DNA from: Cryptomeria japonica
Taxonomy: Eukaryota; Streptophyta; Pinopsida; Cupressales; Cupressaceae
DNA length: 60,000 bases
NCBI RefSeq assembly: GCF_030272615.1
Contig: NC_081406.1
Location: 211,892,997 to 211,952,996 of the forward strand
Reading direction: 5' to 3'
The position numbers and the translations under genes are program-made. A model generated the notes under the pieces. It searched no databases. It worked only from the letters and a program-made list of their open reading frames with translations, and was not told where the DNA came from. This document shows positions 46,338-57,600 of the stretch, piece by piece; positions within the stretch are counted from its first letter, which is position 1, and each line of letters starts with the position of its first letter.

Positions 46338-47279
46338 TAATTATTTAAATCAATCTACTACTCATACTAAATTTATCATTTCAATTTGAACAAACACTCA
46401 AATAAGGTCATTTAAATCATCCATATTTTCAAGATGCAAATTATAAATCCTAATGTGGTGTGTGAGAGATTCCGTCTATCCTAACGAAATACAAGAGCTA
46501 AGGCAACTCTACCTGAACCATGTTCTCGTCTTCATCATTGTTCACCTGTTCCTGCATTCACTTTGCACTCAATCGCTCATTAGCAATGATGATCCCAATT
46601 TACAATAAAAATTATTACTGATCATTCAATTGTATATAAATCATATCAGTACATTCGATATCCTTTCTTATTTCATTAACAGTTCTATTTCATTTCAATT
46701 TCATTTGAAAAATAAACATTATTTTCCTAATTAAATAATTATGGAAAAATAGGGTTCTTGACACTGAGCCTTGGTTAGAACGGGCATACACATGTTTTGA
46801 ATGTTTTTTGAGGTTTAAATCTTGAGAAATGTGTCGTTTTAAGTGATCAATTGTTGAGGTGAAAGTTGTGGATGTATAGACCCGAAATGATCTTTTCAAG
46901 TATTTGCTTGTTTGCAAGTTTTTCGATCTTAGTTTTGGAGTGCAGATTTTGTGATTTTTGATATGACCAAGTTCAATAGGAATGATATATCTTATGATAG
47001 AGAACGAGGTTATTTTGACCAAGCGTTGTAGTTTCGTGATTAAAGGATGATATATCCTGATGAGAAACTATGTTTGAATGATCAGTTTATCAAAGACAAT
47101 GTGAAGTTGTACTTTAAGGTGTTTGATCTTTAACTTGTTTGAGGTGAATACTTGAGACCTTTGCGTGTCTTGTTCTTGAATCTGTTTCAACAGAAGATAA
47201 CTTGATTGAATGACCCCACAAGATCACCTATGCTCTATGTTTGATTGTTTGAGAAATGAGTTATTTTTGTTTTCTGATT
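46338..47279 (-). other. No recognised gene; left part of the element H region
   Basis: AT-rich, with no family match on either strand. The 110-residue minus frame at 46690-47022 is basic and low in complexity and has no motif. The join with truncated F lies near 46337. Confidence 0.4.
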
Positions 47280-48210
47280 TTAATGTAGTTTATCAGAAAC
47301 GCTGCTAAAATGACCAAGAACTCTACTATACTAACCAGAAACACTGTTCTGCACCCCAAAAATGCTGACAAATAGATTAGAAACGCTGATAGAAAGACTA
47401 GGAACGCTGACAAATAGACCAGAAATGCTGACAGATAGACCAGAAATGCTAACAAATAGACCAGAAACTCTTCTCTACAATACAATGACTCTAAAAGTCA
47501 AATAATGATGTGTATACTTAGAAAGTTGGGTGTTTGAACTTAGGAGATTATTGTTTTGATCGAATTTTGTGATTTTCAGACTCAAAAAATAGATATGTAG
47601 ACCGAGCAAGCACAAACTAGGAGATTTGATGTTGCAAGATGAGCAATTTTATATGCAACTCACAAGAGTTGTTGATTAGAAGAAGGAATCTGACCTTTAG
47701 ACCAAGAGAGCTACTGTTTAGACTAGGAACTCTTCTATACTAACCAGAAACACTACCAAATGGACCAGAAATGCTAGCATTATTACTAGAAATGCTGACA
47801 CAATTACCAGAAATGCTAACAAAATTACTAGAAATGTTGATAGATAGACCAGAAACACTGTTCTGCACACCAGAAACATTGACAAATAGACTAGAAACTC
47901 TGTTAACCTGACTAGAAACTTGAATGTTTAGACCATAAACTCCAATATGTTCAACCTTGGAGAGTTAATGTTAAAATATGAGAAATTTTACCTTCACACG
48001 AAGAGATCTGACGTTTGAACTAGAAATGTGACTGTTTGGACCATAGGTGCGACTGTCTGAACTATAGATGTGACTGTTTGAACTTTAGATGCAACTGTTT
48101 GGAACAAAAGAGCTAATGTTTGGACTAATAAAGCTAATGTTTGGACCAAAAGAGCTAAGGTTTGGATTGTGAATATGATTGTTTGGATTGTAGATTCGAC
48201 TGTTTTGACT
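47280..48210 (-). repeat. 21-bp degenerate minisatellite, block 1
   Basis: Units like GACCAGAAATGCTGACAAATA (plus strand) recur, often in phase, at 47300-47470, 47740-47900 and, more diverged (GTTTGGAC...), at 48010-48200. Because the unit is 21 bp, minus-strand frames stay open as seven-residue hydrophobic repeats (FLVYLSA). I take these as a by-product and not as membrane proteins. Confidence 0.75.
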
Positions 48211-49310
48211 GAAAGAGAAAACCTGCTGTGAAACTTGTGAATTTGATAGTTTGAAGTTTGAGTTTTCAATGTTTGTTGTACTTCAATGGATGATATCTTG
48301 ACTTGACTTACAAACATAGAATTCAGATTATATTTTTGTCCCAAAGGACACATAAAGTGTATGTTCAAGAAGCTTTAAAGAAATCCCAAGTTTTCAAGGG
48401 TTTTGAACAATTTGAAAACACATCAATCAGTCTATCCTAAGGAGATCGGCTTCATTATTAGTTCTTAGCCCACAACTTGGTACCTTGTCAGCTCACACAG
48501 CCTTGTCACCCCCTAAAGGGTGCCCATGTTTTTGCCTTTGCAAGAGCTAGTGGAGTCCCATTATGAGCCTAGCAATAAGGTCTCAAAAGGGGAGTTCGCA
48601 CATACGCTCAAGAGGGACATATGGTGAGTATCTTAAGGAGATATTCTTCCCCCTCCATGCACTAAGAATTTAATAATGTTCGGAGGTAAACCGGGTAGCT
48701 TCTAATTTACTTGGAACTAGTAAGGGGTCTGTTCGATGCTTTAGGGTATAAACTCAATTAAGAGGTCTCCCAGCCTTGAAAACCAAGGTTTGATATACCT
48801 GAAGGTATGGAAGAGAGCTATTCCTGAGCACTATCGTTGCTTTGATTTTCATCAAAAACACATTTATTTTATAGTGGGTTTGAGTACTTGGCATTAGTCG
48901 TTCCCACTTGGGTCGTTCCCCTCTCATCAGCCTTAAGGGCTAAGAGTTAATAACTCCTTGGGAGGGCAGGCCCGCTAAAGATATGCACCATTGAAAGAAA
49001 AGGATGATTCTAGTTTTCTGATCACCTAAGAAAGGTGAGAGCATACTCGCCTATCACCAAAACACATAAGACATGTTTGTTCATTTCCATTGTAATTAGT
49101 CTATGTGCCTAATTTAACAAATATAAGTGCAAAATCCCGCAGCTGCAAACAAAGTTAGTAGTTTATGTTGCATTCTTTGACGGCAAAATAGTTTATGACT
49201 CCGGTCTTTCACAATGAAATAAGTACCTGGAAAACCACAATCTGCAAATTAGGTTTGGGAAAATGATAGTCTAGAAGAAGAAATGAGGAATGAAACATAC
49301 AATAGTTGCA
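48211..49310 (-). other. Element H leader between repeat blocks, no gene
   Basis: No frame of note. It is GC-richer and rich in short direct motifs (48470-48990), as in noncoding leaders of plant Ty3 elements. Confidence 0.4.
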
Positions 49311-49640
49311 AAATTAATAAAAAACTAAACACGCCATCAAATTGACCAAGAATGCCATCATATATGCCAAGAATGTTGTTCTACACACCAGAAATGCTGA
49401 TGTGCACACCAGAAATGTTGTAAAACAGACTGAAAACGCTGACAAATGTGCCAAAAATGCCACATTGCATACCAAAAATGCTAAAGTATAGACTGAAAGT
49501 GCTAAAGTACAGAAAAGCATAAAAACAGAGTTGAGAAATCTCCCATAAATGCCATTTGAGGTGATAGAATGCCACAATAGAGACCAAGAATGCAATTCAG
49601 GAGCCCAAGAGAGCTAATCTGCACTCTGAAAGAGCTAATC
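49311..49640 (-). repeat. 21-bp degenerate minisatellite, block 2
   Basis: The same family of units (CACCAGAAATGCTGATGTG, GACTGAAAACGCTGACAAA), ending about 55 bp before the primer site. Blocks 1 and 2 are separated by about 1.1 kb of different sequence. Confidence 0.7.
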
Positions 49641-49695
49641 AACCTATCAATGAAATTTCCTGCAAGAAAACTTGTTAAAGATCAAAGGGGCTAGG

Positions 49696-49712
49696 CCCCA
49701 CGGTGGGCGCCA
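49696..49712 (-). other. Element H primer-binding site
   Basis: On the minus strand it is TGGCGCCCACCGTGGGG, followed by CCTAGCCCC. This form is common after plant Ty3 LTRs. The tRNA is not assigned here. Confidence 0.75.
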
Positions 49713-49717
49713 ATTAA

Positions 49718-50780
49718 TGTGATGCTAAAAATGTTGTTAGTATAAGAGGCATACACATATAATGAGACAATATAAAGTATAATTGAAAAGCTTAATTTCA
49801 AAACTAAATCAAAGATGCAAACCATAAGCCTTCCTTGAAATGTCCCATTTTCCTCTATTCTTGAGGACCTTGAAGGTGTTGAATTGATGGGCTCTCAGTA
49901 GAGCAATGACCTGCAAAGTGACAACTCAAGAGTTGAGTAGCTATTTGATCATGATTGACTATGGAGATGATATGAAATGCATGATTTAAGAAACTAGATT
50001 AACATGCTATGATAAAGCTAAAAGCTAAATGATAGATAATTGAAATGCAAATTGCCTATAGTAATGATACCTAAATTGATATGAGACGGGATCCATATTG
50101 CTCCAAAAAGAGGGAGATTTATAGGAATTCCAAGGCCAAAGCCAAGGTGGTAGGAATCGATGATCCAAATTTGATCAAGATATCAAGGGCCAAGATTGAG
50201 GAAGTTGGAGAAGAGTTTGGAGGAAGGGACACTTGTCATCTCTGTGGTGACAAGTGTCAAGGAGCCTTTCTCATGAGAGGGAAAGTGTCCAAGGGAGGAG
50301 ACATGTGGCAAAAGTGCCATGTGTCTCAAGGAGAGAATATCCACACCATGGGAGGTTAGGATAAGGAGGTTAGAATGTGCAAGATAGGATAGGGTTAGTT
50401 AGACCCAAGATTAGATTGAATGGGTTAAGTTAGGAGATGGTTAGGTTAGGTGGTTAAAAGTTAGGAGCCATGTGCTCATTTGAATTTAGAAATTCAAATA
50501 ATTGGAAAATGACAATTAATCTCAACAAACTTGAGTTTGTTAATCTTAATTAGGGATTAGAAGAATTGATTAATATGGGGAGACATTAATTAATTTAGAA
50601 TTAATTAATCAAAGAGGGATGTGAGATGAACTATATAAATAAATCATTTAGATTTATTTACTAGTAGATGAATAGGGAAATTAATTAAATTGCTTGTGAA
50701 TTCAATTAATTGGGAAGGGGAATTAATCAAATAACTGCATATTTGATTAACTATCTTCAGACCATTTTTAGGTGTATACA
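49718..50780 (-). repeat. Element H LTR
   Basis: The minus-strand end GCATCACA is fixed by the primer site. The outer end is proposed at TGTATACACC (50780, minus), giving matching TGT/ACA termini. It is AT-rich in the outer part (TTAATTAATTTAG repeats). The 92-residue frame at 50081-50359 within it looks like chance despite some Cys residues. Confidence 0.5.
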
Positions 50781-50802
50781 ACTACTCTAATTAGAAATTA
50801 AT

Positions 50803-51673
50803 ATGTTAAATTTTATTAATAATTACATAAATAAATTTGAATATCAAATGAATACCTCCACTACTGGGATGCACATCCAAACCTTCATGTGCAGGTGGTG
50901 TTTCACAATTAGCAGGCTGCATTCTAATGTCATGCACATTGCTATCATTGCTTGCTTATTTAAAACAAATATAGTCACTTTATGTTGGAACTGAACATCA
51001 ATTCTATTATTGTAGGTAAAGTATTCAATTTGAAATAATTTTCATTTAGCATATTTACCTTTGTGATGGATGCAACAAAATCTTGTGTTTGCCCACTCAA
51101 TTCTCATAGTCGATCAGTCATGGTTGTATAGCCTAGCTGGTAGGCAATTCTCGTCATCTTTTGTGGGCACTCTATTGAATTTAGAGCCCTGCATTTTTAC
51201 TTGGTATCGTGAATTTTTCTTGCATTGTTTGATTAAAAAAAATCATTTGCAATTTATAAATATTTTGATGCGATATTTCATTTACAGATACTTACAATTC
51301 ATGCGGCAAGTTTCATATAACCACCAGCACCGAGTTTGTGTTGTTCATGCTTTTCTTGTCTTGCCTTGGTTTCCTTTCACATGTCACTCAGTCTATGAAA
51401 AGTTTGAAATATGTTAGATTATATAAATAAAGAGTAATTAATGAGTACATAATTACATTCTTAATAGTATCCCATACCTTCTTTTGGTGTCTGGTGGTGT
51501 ATTTCCTTTTTTCCTTTCAATTCTCTCCTTGGCATCCAAAATCGGGTCCTTCCACTCCCTCTCTAGAATCCTGGGGGGATGCTCATACTTTACGTTCTTC
51601 TATAAATGGGTCTTGTATTGGTCCCTCATACTTTAGATATGTGCCAACTTTTTCAAGGAGCTTGGTTTTGTCA
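50803..51673 (-). pseudogene. Plant transposase-like gene (Ptta/En/Spm, Transposase_24 type), 3' exons
   Basis: Minus-strand exons with matching splice phases: 51673-51478 (donor GTATGG), 51392-51296 (acceptor TTTTCATAG, donor GTAAGT), 51228-51059 (acceptor ATGCAAG-type, donor GTAAAT) and 50954 down to about 50830. A codon split AG|A joins the first two. The protein has ILEREWKDPILDAKERIE, then ETKARQEKHEQHKLGAGGY, as in the En/Spm-related plant family (W..F..., K..R..., H..G.GGY). Breaks: a frameshift near 51592 and TGA codons (CGA likely) in the second and third exons. Element C lies between this and the 5' exons. Family assignment is by pattern; the splice sites are inferred. Confidence 0.6.
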
Positions 51674-52884
51674 TGTTGGCATTTTTTATAATGATGTTGT
51701 GATTGTCATTGATAGACACACACTTGCTTTGAGATCACTTTTTGTATGTATGAGTTATGCTCAACCGGTATTTGTTCCAACTGGTATTATGTATTATAGT
51801 CTTTAGACTATCAGTGTTTTGCAGAAAGTGTTTACCATTCTCAAGCTGTATGAAGACCCAAGCGGTATGAAGACCTCAAGCAGTTCGAGGATCTCAAGCG
51901 AAACAAAGGAACTAAAGCGGCAATTATCATTTTCCCAGTCTTCATTTTTTGTCAATCGGTAATCAGTTTAATATATGAACCAGTATTAATCTGTGATGAG
52001 TTTCCAACCGGTAATCGGTAAAGTTGTTTGAATCGGTAATACTCTGTGATGAGTTACCAACCGGTATTTTTGTGATGAGTTACCATCCACTAACACTTTG
52101 ACGGTGATTTTGTGTTGTGTTACCAAATGCGTCTAGATACAATGAACCTAGGAACTTGCAATGTAATCCTATTGGACTGACATGAAATCAGATTCATTTT
52201 TAAGGACATCATGTCTAGGGTTTTAGATGAGAGAGTTGGTTAGGATTTTTTGGTGGTTGATGAGTTTTTGTATGTGCGATCTTAAAAGAGAAGATCAAGT
52301 TTGTGCATAGTAATAGAGTGTGGAGTTATTGAAGACTGAAGTAATGCTTAAATGCATTAGCAATGAGCTATCATGGATCTAACCAAGCTAACTGTGCTAT
52401 TTTCTAGATCATTCACTTGTTGATTACTCACATCTTTAACAAGTCTGAAACCCTTAAATGGGTAGGCTTAGAAAAGCCTTTGTAAATCCTCTAACAAGGT
52501 GGTTCACAACTGTGGATCTGAAATCCTCTCACAAGGTAGTCTTTAACCGGACTTATCTCCTAACAAAGATTGAGATTCCTAATAGGATTTGTTCTGGTGA
52601 AGAACATTGTATGACCTTAACCGGTCTGACCTTAATCGGTTTGGTTACTATTCTGCAGATAGTTACTTATGAGTTTCATCTCACCGTGGTTTTTCCCATT
52701 TGGGTTTCCACATCAAAATCTCTTGTGTTATGGTGATTGTGCTTCTGTGGGTGAATGCCTAATTTGTTGTTTGGTTTGCATTTGTGTTAACCGGTTTGTT
52801 AGTAAAACTATTATACTAGTTTACTGCTAAAATGTTTAAGTGTTTGAGTTCAGTAATGTAAACCCCCCTTCTTTGTATTCATCA
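51674..52884 (+). repeat. Element C 5' LTR
   Basis: It runs from TGTTGGCATTTTTTATAATG to TTTGTATTCATCA. U3 carries repeats of TGTGATGAGTTACC and ACCGGTA (51976-52095). The CACCGTGG/TTTTTCCC block is at 52682-52715. Its C-tract hairpin (near 52855-52880) is degenerate compared with the 3' LTR. Confidence 0.9.
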
Positions 52885-52886
52885 AT

Positions 52887-52899
52887 TGGTATCAAAGCC
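52887..52899 (+). other. Element C primer-binding site, variant
   Basis: TGGTATCAAAGCC, 2 bp after the LTR end, with A for the canonical G at position 9, as in element F. Confidence 0.88.
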
Positions 52900-52927
52900 A
52901 ACCTTTCTATAAGTTTAACCACTTGGA

Positions 52928-54214
52928 ATGAGATATGGGGAATACATTGTGAGGGAACTTACTCATCGACTCACTCAGACTGAGAAAGCCTATGATGAAC
53001 TCAAAGTGAAGTATAAGGCCTCTCTGGCAAAAAGAAGAGAGCATGCTGAGAAATTGATGGAACTTACTAAAAATAGCTCTTCTAATGAAGCAGACATGGA
53101 AGCCCTAGTTGAAGAAGCTGAAAAACTAAATGAATCTAATGCTAACCTAAGGAGAAAACTTGAAGGACTGACTATCAGGATGTGTCAAGAGCTTGAGAAC
53201 CGGAGAAAAGATGAAGATCTGGTAAAAGACGAAGATCATGAGATCTCCAAGCCGAAGCAAGAAATCAGTGCACTTACCACTCATCTCCAAGAGAGTAAAG
53301 TGGAAAAAGAGGAAATGCAAGGTGAACTAAACATGGCTATTTTTGATAATGCAACCATGAAGGAGTCCAATGCTACTATTACCAAAGAACTCACTGAGTC
53401 AAAGAAAATACTTGCCAAATTCAATAAGAGTACTCTTAAGATAGAACAAAAGCTTGAATCAGCAAAACCGGTGAAGAATACCACTAGACTTGGCTTTTCT
53501 GATTATGAGGAAGGTGAGACCTCTGGAACAAAAGATGGAGCATCAAAGAAGAAACCAACACCGAAGGATAAAGGTAAGCAAAAGTTCAAACCTATTTTCT
53601 TTAATTGTCTCAAGGAAGGACACACTACCAATGTATGTAGAAGTAAGGCTTACAATAATTTTCCCTACTTTATAAACAATAAGCCTAGATCTAATAGATT
53701 CAATGGAAATTATTATGCATGCAACAAGTTTAGGCATAGAACATTTGAATGCAGGTCTGTCATGCACAACACCGAAAGGTATCCTCAAAGGAGTCAAGGA
53801 GTTTTTCCTAAACCCTCTGGGAACCAAAATCCAAACCGGTTTAATACCTATAATCATCAGTTAGGTAGTGGTGGCTACCAAGCAGCAACCAGATGGAGAG
53901 CAACCTGTTTGATCTATCATGATAATAGTCACACTAATGCAACATGTAGAAGCAAGAATGGAAACATGAATAAAGGACCTTCTAGAGCACCTGGAATGGT
54001 TTTCTATCATTGCAACAAACCAGGTCATATAGCAAGATTCTGCAGAACGAGAAAGAATATATCAGATGGTATACCGGTCACTACAAAAGGAAAGATTGAT
54101 GTTGAAACTGTTCAAGTGGATATGAAGAAAACCTGGAAAAAGAAGCTAGAAGAAGTGTCTCAAGAAGAACCAGTTTCTGTACCTAGTGTGGAAATCTCTG
54201 AACCGGCAAACTAA
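52928..54214 (+). CDS. Element C gag: coiled coil plus altered zinc knuckles (428 aa)
   Basis: An intact frame. Residues about 10-190 form a Glu/Lys-rich coiled coil, TTRLGF is near 190, followed by a Lys-rich linker. Four CCHC-like sites follow: FFNCLKEGHTTNVC, YYACNKFRHRTFEC, CLIYHDNSHTNATC and FYHCNKPGHIARFC. Each lacks exactly one Cys of C-x2-C-x4-H-x4-C (Cys1 in sites 1, 2 and 4; Cys2 in site 3). The C-terminal PSVEISEPAN matches F's PSVENPTLVN, so the end is natural. The start at 52928 is tentative: the first codons differ from F's. Gag would form the particle; RNA binding through these knuckles is doubtful. Confidence 0.8.
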   Translation: MRYGEYIVRELTHRLTQTEKAYDELKVKYKASLAKRREHAEKLMELTKNSSSNEADMEALVEEAEKLNESNANLRRKLEGLTIRMCQELENRRKDEDLVKDEDHEISKPKQEISALTTHLQESKVEKEEMQGELNMAIFDNATMKESNATITKELTESKKILAKFNKSTLKIEQKLESAKPVKNTTRLGFSDYEEGETSGTKDGASKKKPTPKDKGKQKFKPIFFNCLKEGHTTNVCRSKAYNNFPYFINNKPRSNRFNGNYYACNKFRHRTFECRSVMHNTERYPQRSQGVFPKPSGNQNPNRFNTYNHQLGSGGYQAATRWRATCLIYHDNSHTNATCRSKNGNMNKGPSRAPGMVFYHCNKPGHIARFCRTRKNISDGIPVTTKGKIDVETVQVDMKKTWKKKLEEVSQEEPVSVPSVEISEPAN

Positions 54215-54655
54215 GCTTCAGAAAAGCTTAGGGGGAAACAAATCGGTAAAATGTTTCGAACCCCTAGTTTACATTGTTAAAAGACCTTAACCGGTATGAG
54301 ATACCTGTCAATTGGAAGAAGACCAAAAATGGTAAAAGGCAAATTAGGGTTTACGCCCTAAAGGTGGAGCATTTATTATGGTAGGTGAAGAATTTGTTTA
54401 AAAGGAATTTTCAAGTCTTTTTCACTTATCAATTTGCGAATGAAGAGGTTTTCAAGTGCAGAGCAACAAAAGGTGAATTGTCTTGCGATTTGGAGAGATT
54501 TCAAAACCTTGAATAAGAATTAGAAGATAATATCAATCGGTCAAGTGAAGAACACAAAGTGGTGATACAACAACTGAAGTAGTGTGTGGTGAAGTGGAAT
54601 TTGCAAGCCCTAAATCTTGACTTACGAAGGTATTTTTCGAGCTTCTCTGTTTATC
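54215..54655 (+). other. Element C spacer between gag and the envelope-like ORF
   Basis: No coding frame. It begins with AAGCTTAGGGGGAAAC, a purine-rich run just after gag. This is where pol would lie. Confidence 0.6.
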
Positions 54656-57600
54656 ATGGCTTCTACATCACACTCTAGTTCTAGTGCACCCATTGATTCA
54701 GTAGATTTCATCCAACGGAAAGCAAAATATAATACCCTATCCCAAATACCCGCTGGTGTTATAGTTGAGGAAGGTATTTCAAATTATATTGACTATAAAA
54801 TTGAAGACCTAGGATCTCTAGTGATGCATTCTTTGTTAAGCTTATTCTACGGGAAGGACAAGAAGATCAAACTGGAATACAACATCTTGGAAAAGAAGAA
54901 GCTTCACAATGTGGTCTATTTCATTGAAGAATTTACAAATGATCACATCCATATCATTCTAAGCAGAGTGTACGGTGACAAAATATATTTAGAGTGGACA
55001 CATGACATCGCACCAGAAGCGATTCATGTTGTCACCGGTTTCTATAATGTTGGAGAAGTGTCAGCCCTAAGGAAGGTCATCAAGACCGAAATGACCAAGC
55101 TCACCGTTTGTGAGTGACCAACAAGGAATGACTATCAATACCATCAAGAACAATCTGGTCAAATATGCCTGCATGGTGATAGGTTACCGGACATTCTATG
55201 CTAGCAGAATTAACTCCATCTCTGTTGCAGCAGTAAATGTCGCCTACAAGATGATCATGGAAGATGCCTCGTTTGATTTATGCACCTGTATGCAAAGGCA
55301 ACTTCTGGTGAATATGAAGTCAATTAAACAAGACAATACCTTGAAATTTAAATTTGGACAACTATTGGTCGGATTGTTCTTCTACTTCTAAGGCTATTTC
55401 CCAGGAGTCGGTGATATTCAGTGGTTTGCTGACCAGCCGATTACCAAGTGAATAAGAAAAAGTCTTCAAGCGGTTGGAACCGGTTATCTTGAAGTCCTGA
55501 ACAAATACTTTGACGAGTTCATACGCAAGATGAGCCAAAGGGTGAGAATATCTGGTGATATTGTCAAGAAGTATGAGGAGGACATTTGCTTCACCATCAA
55601 AGTAGATGAGTGTATAATGGAGGTGTTTGAGCCTAGAAAAGAAAAGGTGGAACCTATGGGATATGAGGTAATGTATGATATGCTGGATGGGTATGCATCT
55701 ACCCTACTTTCCTCACCACTTGATCCTAAGAAGAAGATAACTGACACCTATTTGGAAAGGGTTACACTAGTTGAAGAACCTTTAGTAAAGAAGGGAAAGG
55801 CAGTACCATCTGTATCGGCACCAATTACTTCAGCAAGTCCTAAAGTGACCAAGCGGTCACCGACAAAGAAGAAACTAGAAGTTGCACCCGCTAAGGTATT
55901 TGAGAGGAAGCGAAAGACAAAAGGCAACACATCGGACTCAGAAGACACAAAATCTGAAGAACAGCCTAAGAAGACTAGGCAAACAAGAAAGAAGACAAAG
56001 TCAACCAGCAATGAACTGGCATCATCAACACCGATAAATATTGATATTTCCTCTTACAAACCTTTGACACATTGTCAAAGAAATATCAAGAATATTAGGA
56101 GAAAAGTGTTGAGTGATTTAGCATATTATTTTGATGATTTCAATGACAATGAGAAAGAGGAAGTAGAATGGGAAGTTATCCAATATTTATGTATTAAGGA
56201 CTAGTAATTAAATCTGTGACATCATATTCTTTATACAATTCTTTAGACAACAAATGGCGCATTGCCATAGAAAAGGAACAGGAAATAAGAGAGGAAATAT
56301 TTGCTCAATATTTTCTTGATGTGTCTAATTCAGAACTTTATGAAGTTATGGAAAAATATAAAGGCCTCTTCTTCATGAGAAGAAGAAGACTCTTGTTACT
56401 AGAAGGAAAAGTTCCTGAAGTGGTAAAAGATACCCACTCTCATGCCAAAGCCACTCTGAGGTTGCACCAAGTGTCCGAAGCCAACAAGAAGGCTGAGCAA
56501 GAACTGGAAACTAGACAACTGGATGAGGTGTATAACAGTGAAGGAGAACAGGTCACTCATCAAATGGACCCTATTGATGTTGATGCCTTGGATAGTGAAA
56601 ACGTCACTCTTGATGTACCAAAGGAAAAATATGATAAAGAAATAATGGACAAGGAGAAACAGGACAAAGAAAAGGTTAACAGAGAGAAAGCAGAGAATGA
56701 GACAAAGAAACAAGAGGAGGAAAAGAGAAAACAAGAAGAAAAGGGGAAACAAACAGAAGTAGTGAAAAAGAGAAAAGAGGAAGAGGAGAAGAGGAAGCAG
56801 GAAGAGGAGAAGGAGAAATAGGAAGAGGAGAAGAAGAAGAAGGAAGAAGGGAGAGGAGAAGAAATAAGAAGAGAAATGGAAAGAAGAAGAAAAGAAACAG
56901 GAAGAGGAGAAGAGAAAAGAAGAGGAGAAGAGGAAGTAGGAAGAGGAGAAGAGGAAGAAGGATAAAGAAGAAGAGAAGCAGAAAGAAGAAGATAGGAAGA
57001 AGGAAGAAGAGAAAAGAAAGAAAGAAGTAGAGGAGCAAAAGAAGGCAGAAGAAGAAAAGAAAAAATCCAAGAACAAAGAGGAAGCGGCAAAGAGTGCACA
57101 AGTGGAGACCCCAAAGGCAATCGGTAGTCAAGCTAAACTAGTTGACATTACCAGTCCCATTGACCTCCAATCTGCAAATGAATTGGAGCTACTGCAAAGC
57201 ATTAAGCTTTCCCAAGAGCAACTAGAAGCACTAAGGAGGAAAAAGGAGGAAGATGTTATTCAAACTGCGGTGGAAACTCTTACCATTTTGATTCCCGGTA
57301 CCAATCTCCCAAGTACCAATTCCTCTCTAGCTCAATTGAAACTCTTATGCATAGTTGTAGAAGACCAAGTGCAATGCCTGGAAGATTTTGCTGAAGCCAA
57401 TGCACAAAAGAAGCATCAAAAGGCTCTGAACATTGCCTTGGTGAAGAAATTAAATGAGCTTCGGTCCGAACTATAGAAAGCACAAAAAAACATAAGAGAT
57501 GCTTTGGAAGAGGGGAATCTACTACTCAGTAAGATATACCAACCCCATCTATTATGTGATGATGTGCTTGCCTAGAAAGACAAATTGCAATCTGACTTGT

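Larger units (their letters stand above)
46340..50780 (-). mobile_element. Element H: minus-strand Ty3-type fragment (LTR, primer site, leader)
   Basis: The minus strand shows an LTR end (GCATCACA) at 49718, a 5-bp spacer and TGGCGCCCACCGTGGGG (49696-49712), a well-known plant Ty3 primer site. The region to its left is leader-like, with long degenerate 21-bp repeats and no gag or pol. No second LTR is seen, so H is truncated or non-coding. The left limit is uncertain. Confidence 0.6.

Noticed and set aside
47261-47485. Hydrophobic repeat protein on the minus strand, membrane-like
   Set aside because: The seven-residue repeat is a by-product of a 21-bp minisatellite; no start context, signal or family match.
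47280-48210. CRISPR-like array of regular repeats
   Set aside because: Units are contiguous and degenerate without spacers, and the DNA is plant nuclear.
50081-50359. ORF with Cys residues (CHLCGDKC), zinc-finger-like
   Set aside because: Spacing fits no known finger, it sits inside an LTR, and there is no neighbouring coding signal.
52885-52899. TGGTATCA-type strings as tRNA gene fragments
   Set aside because: They are primer-binding sites directly after LTR ends; no cloverleaf or anticodon arm is present.
56399-57131. Long minus-strand frames (150-225 residues) rich in Ser, Phe and Leu
   Set aside because: They lie opposite the purine-rich coding tract of element C's ORF; open frames are expected from low complexity.
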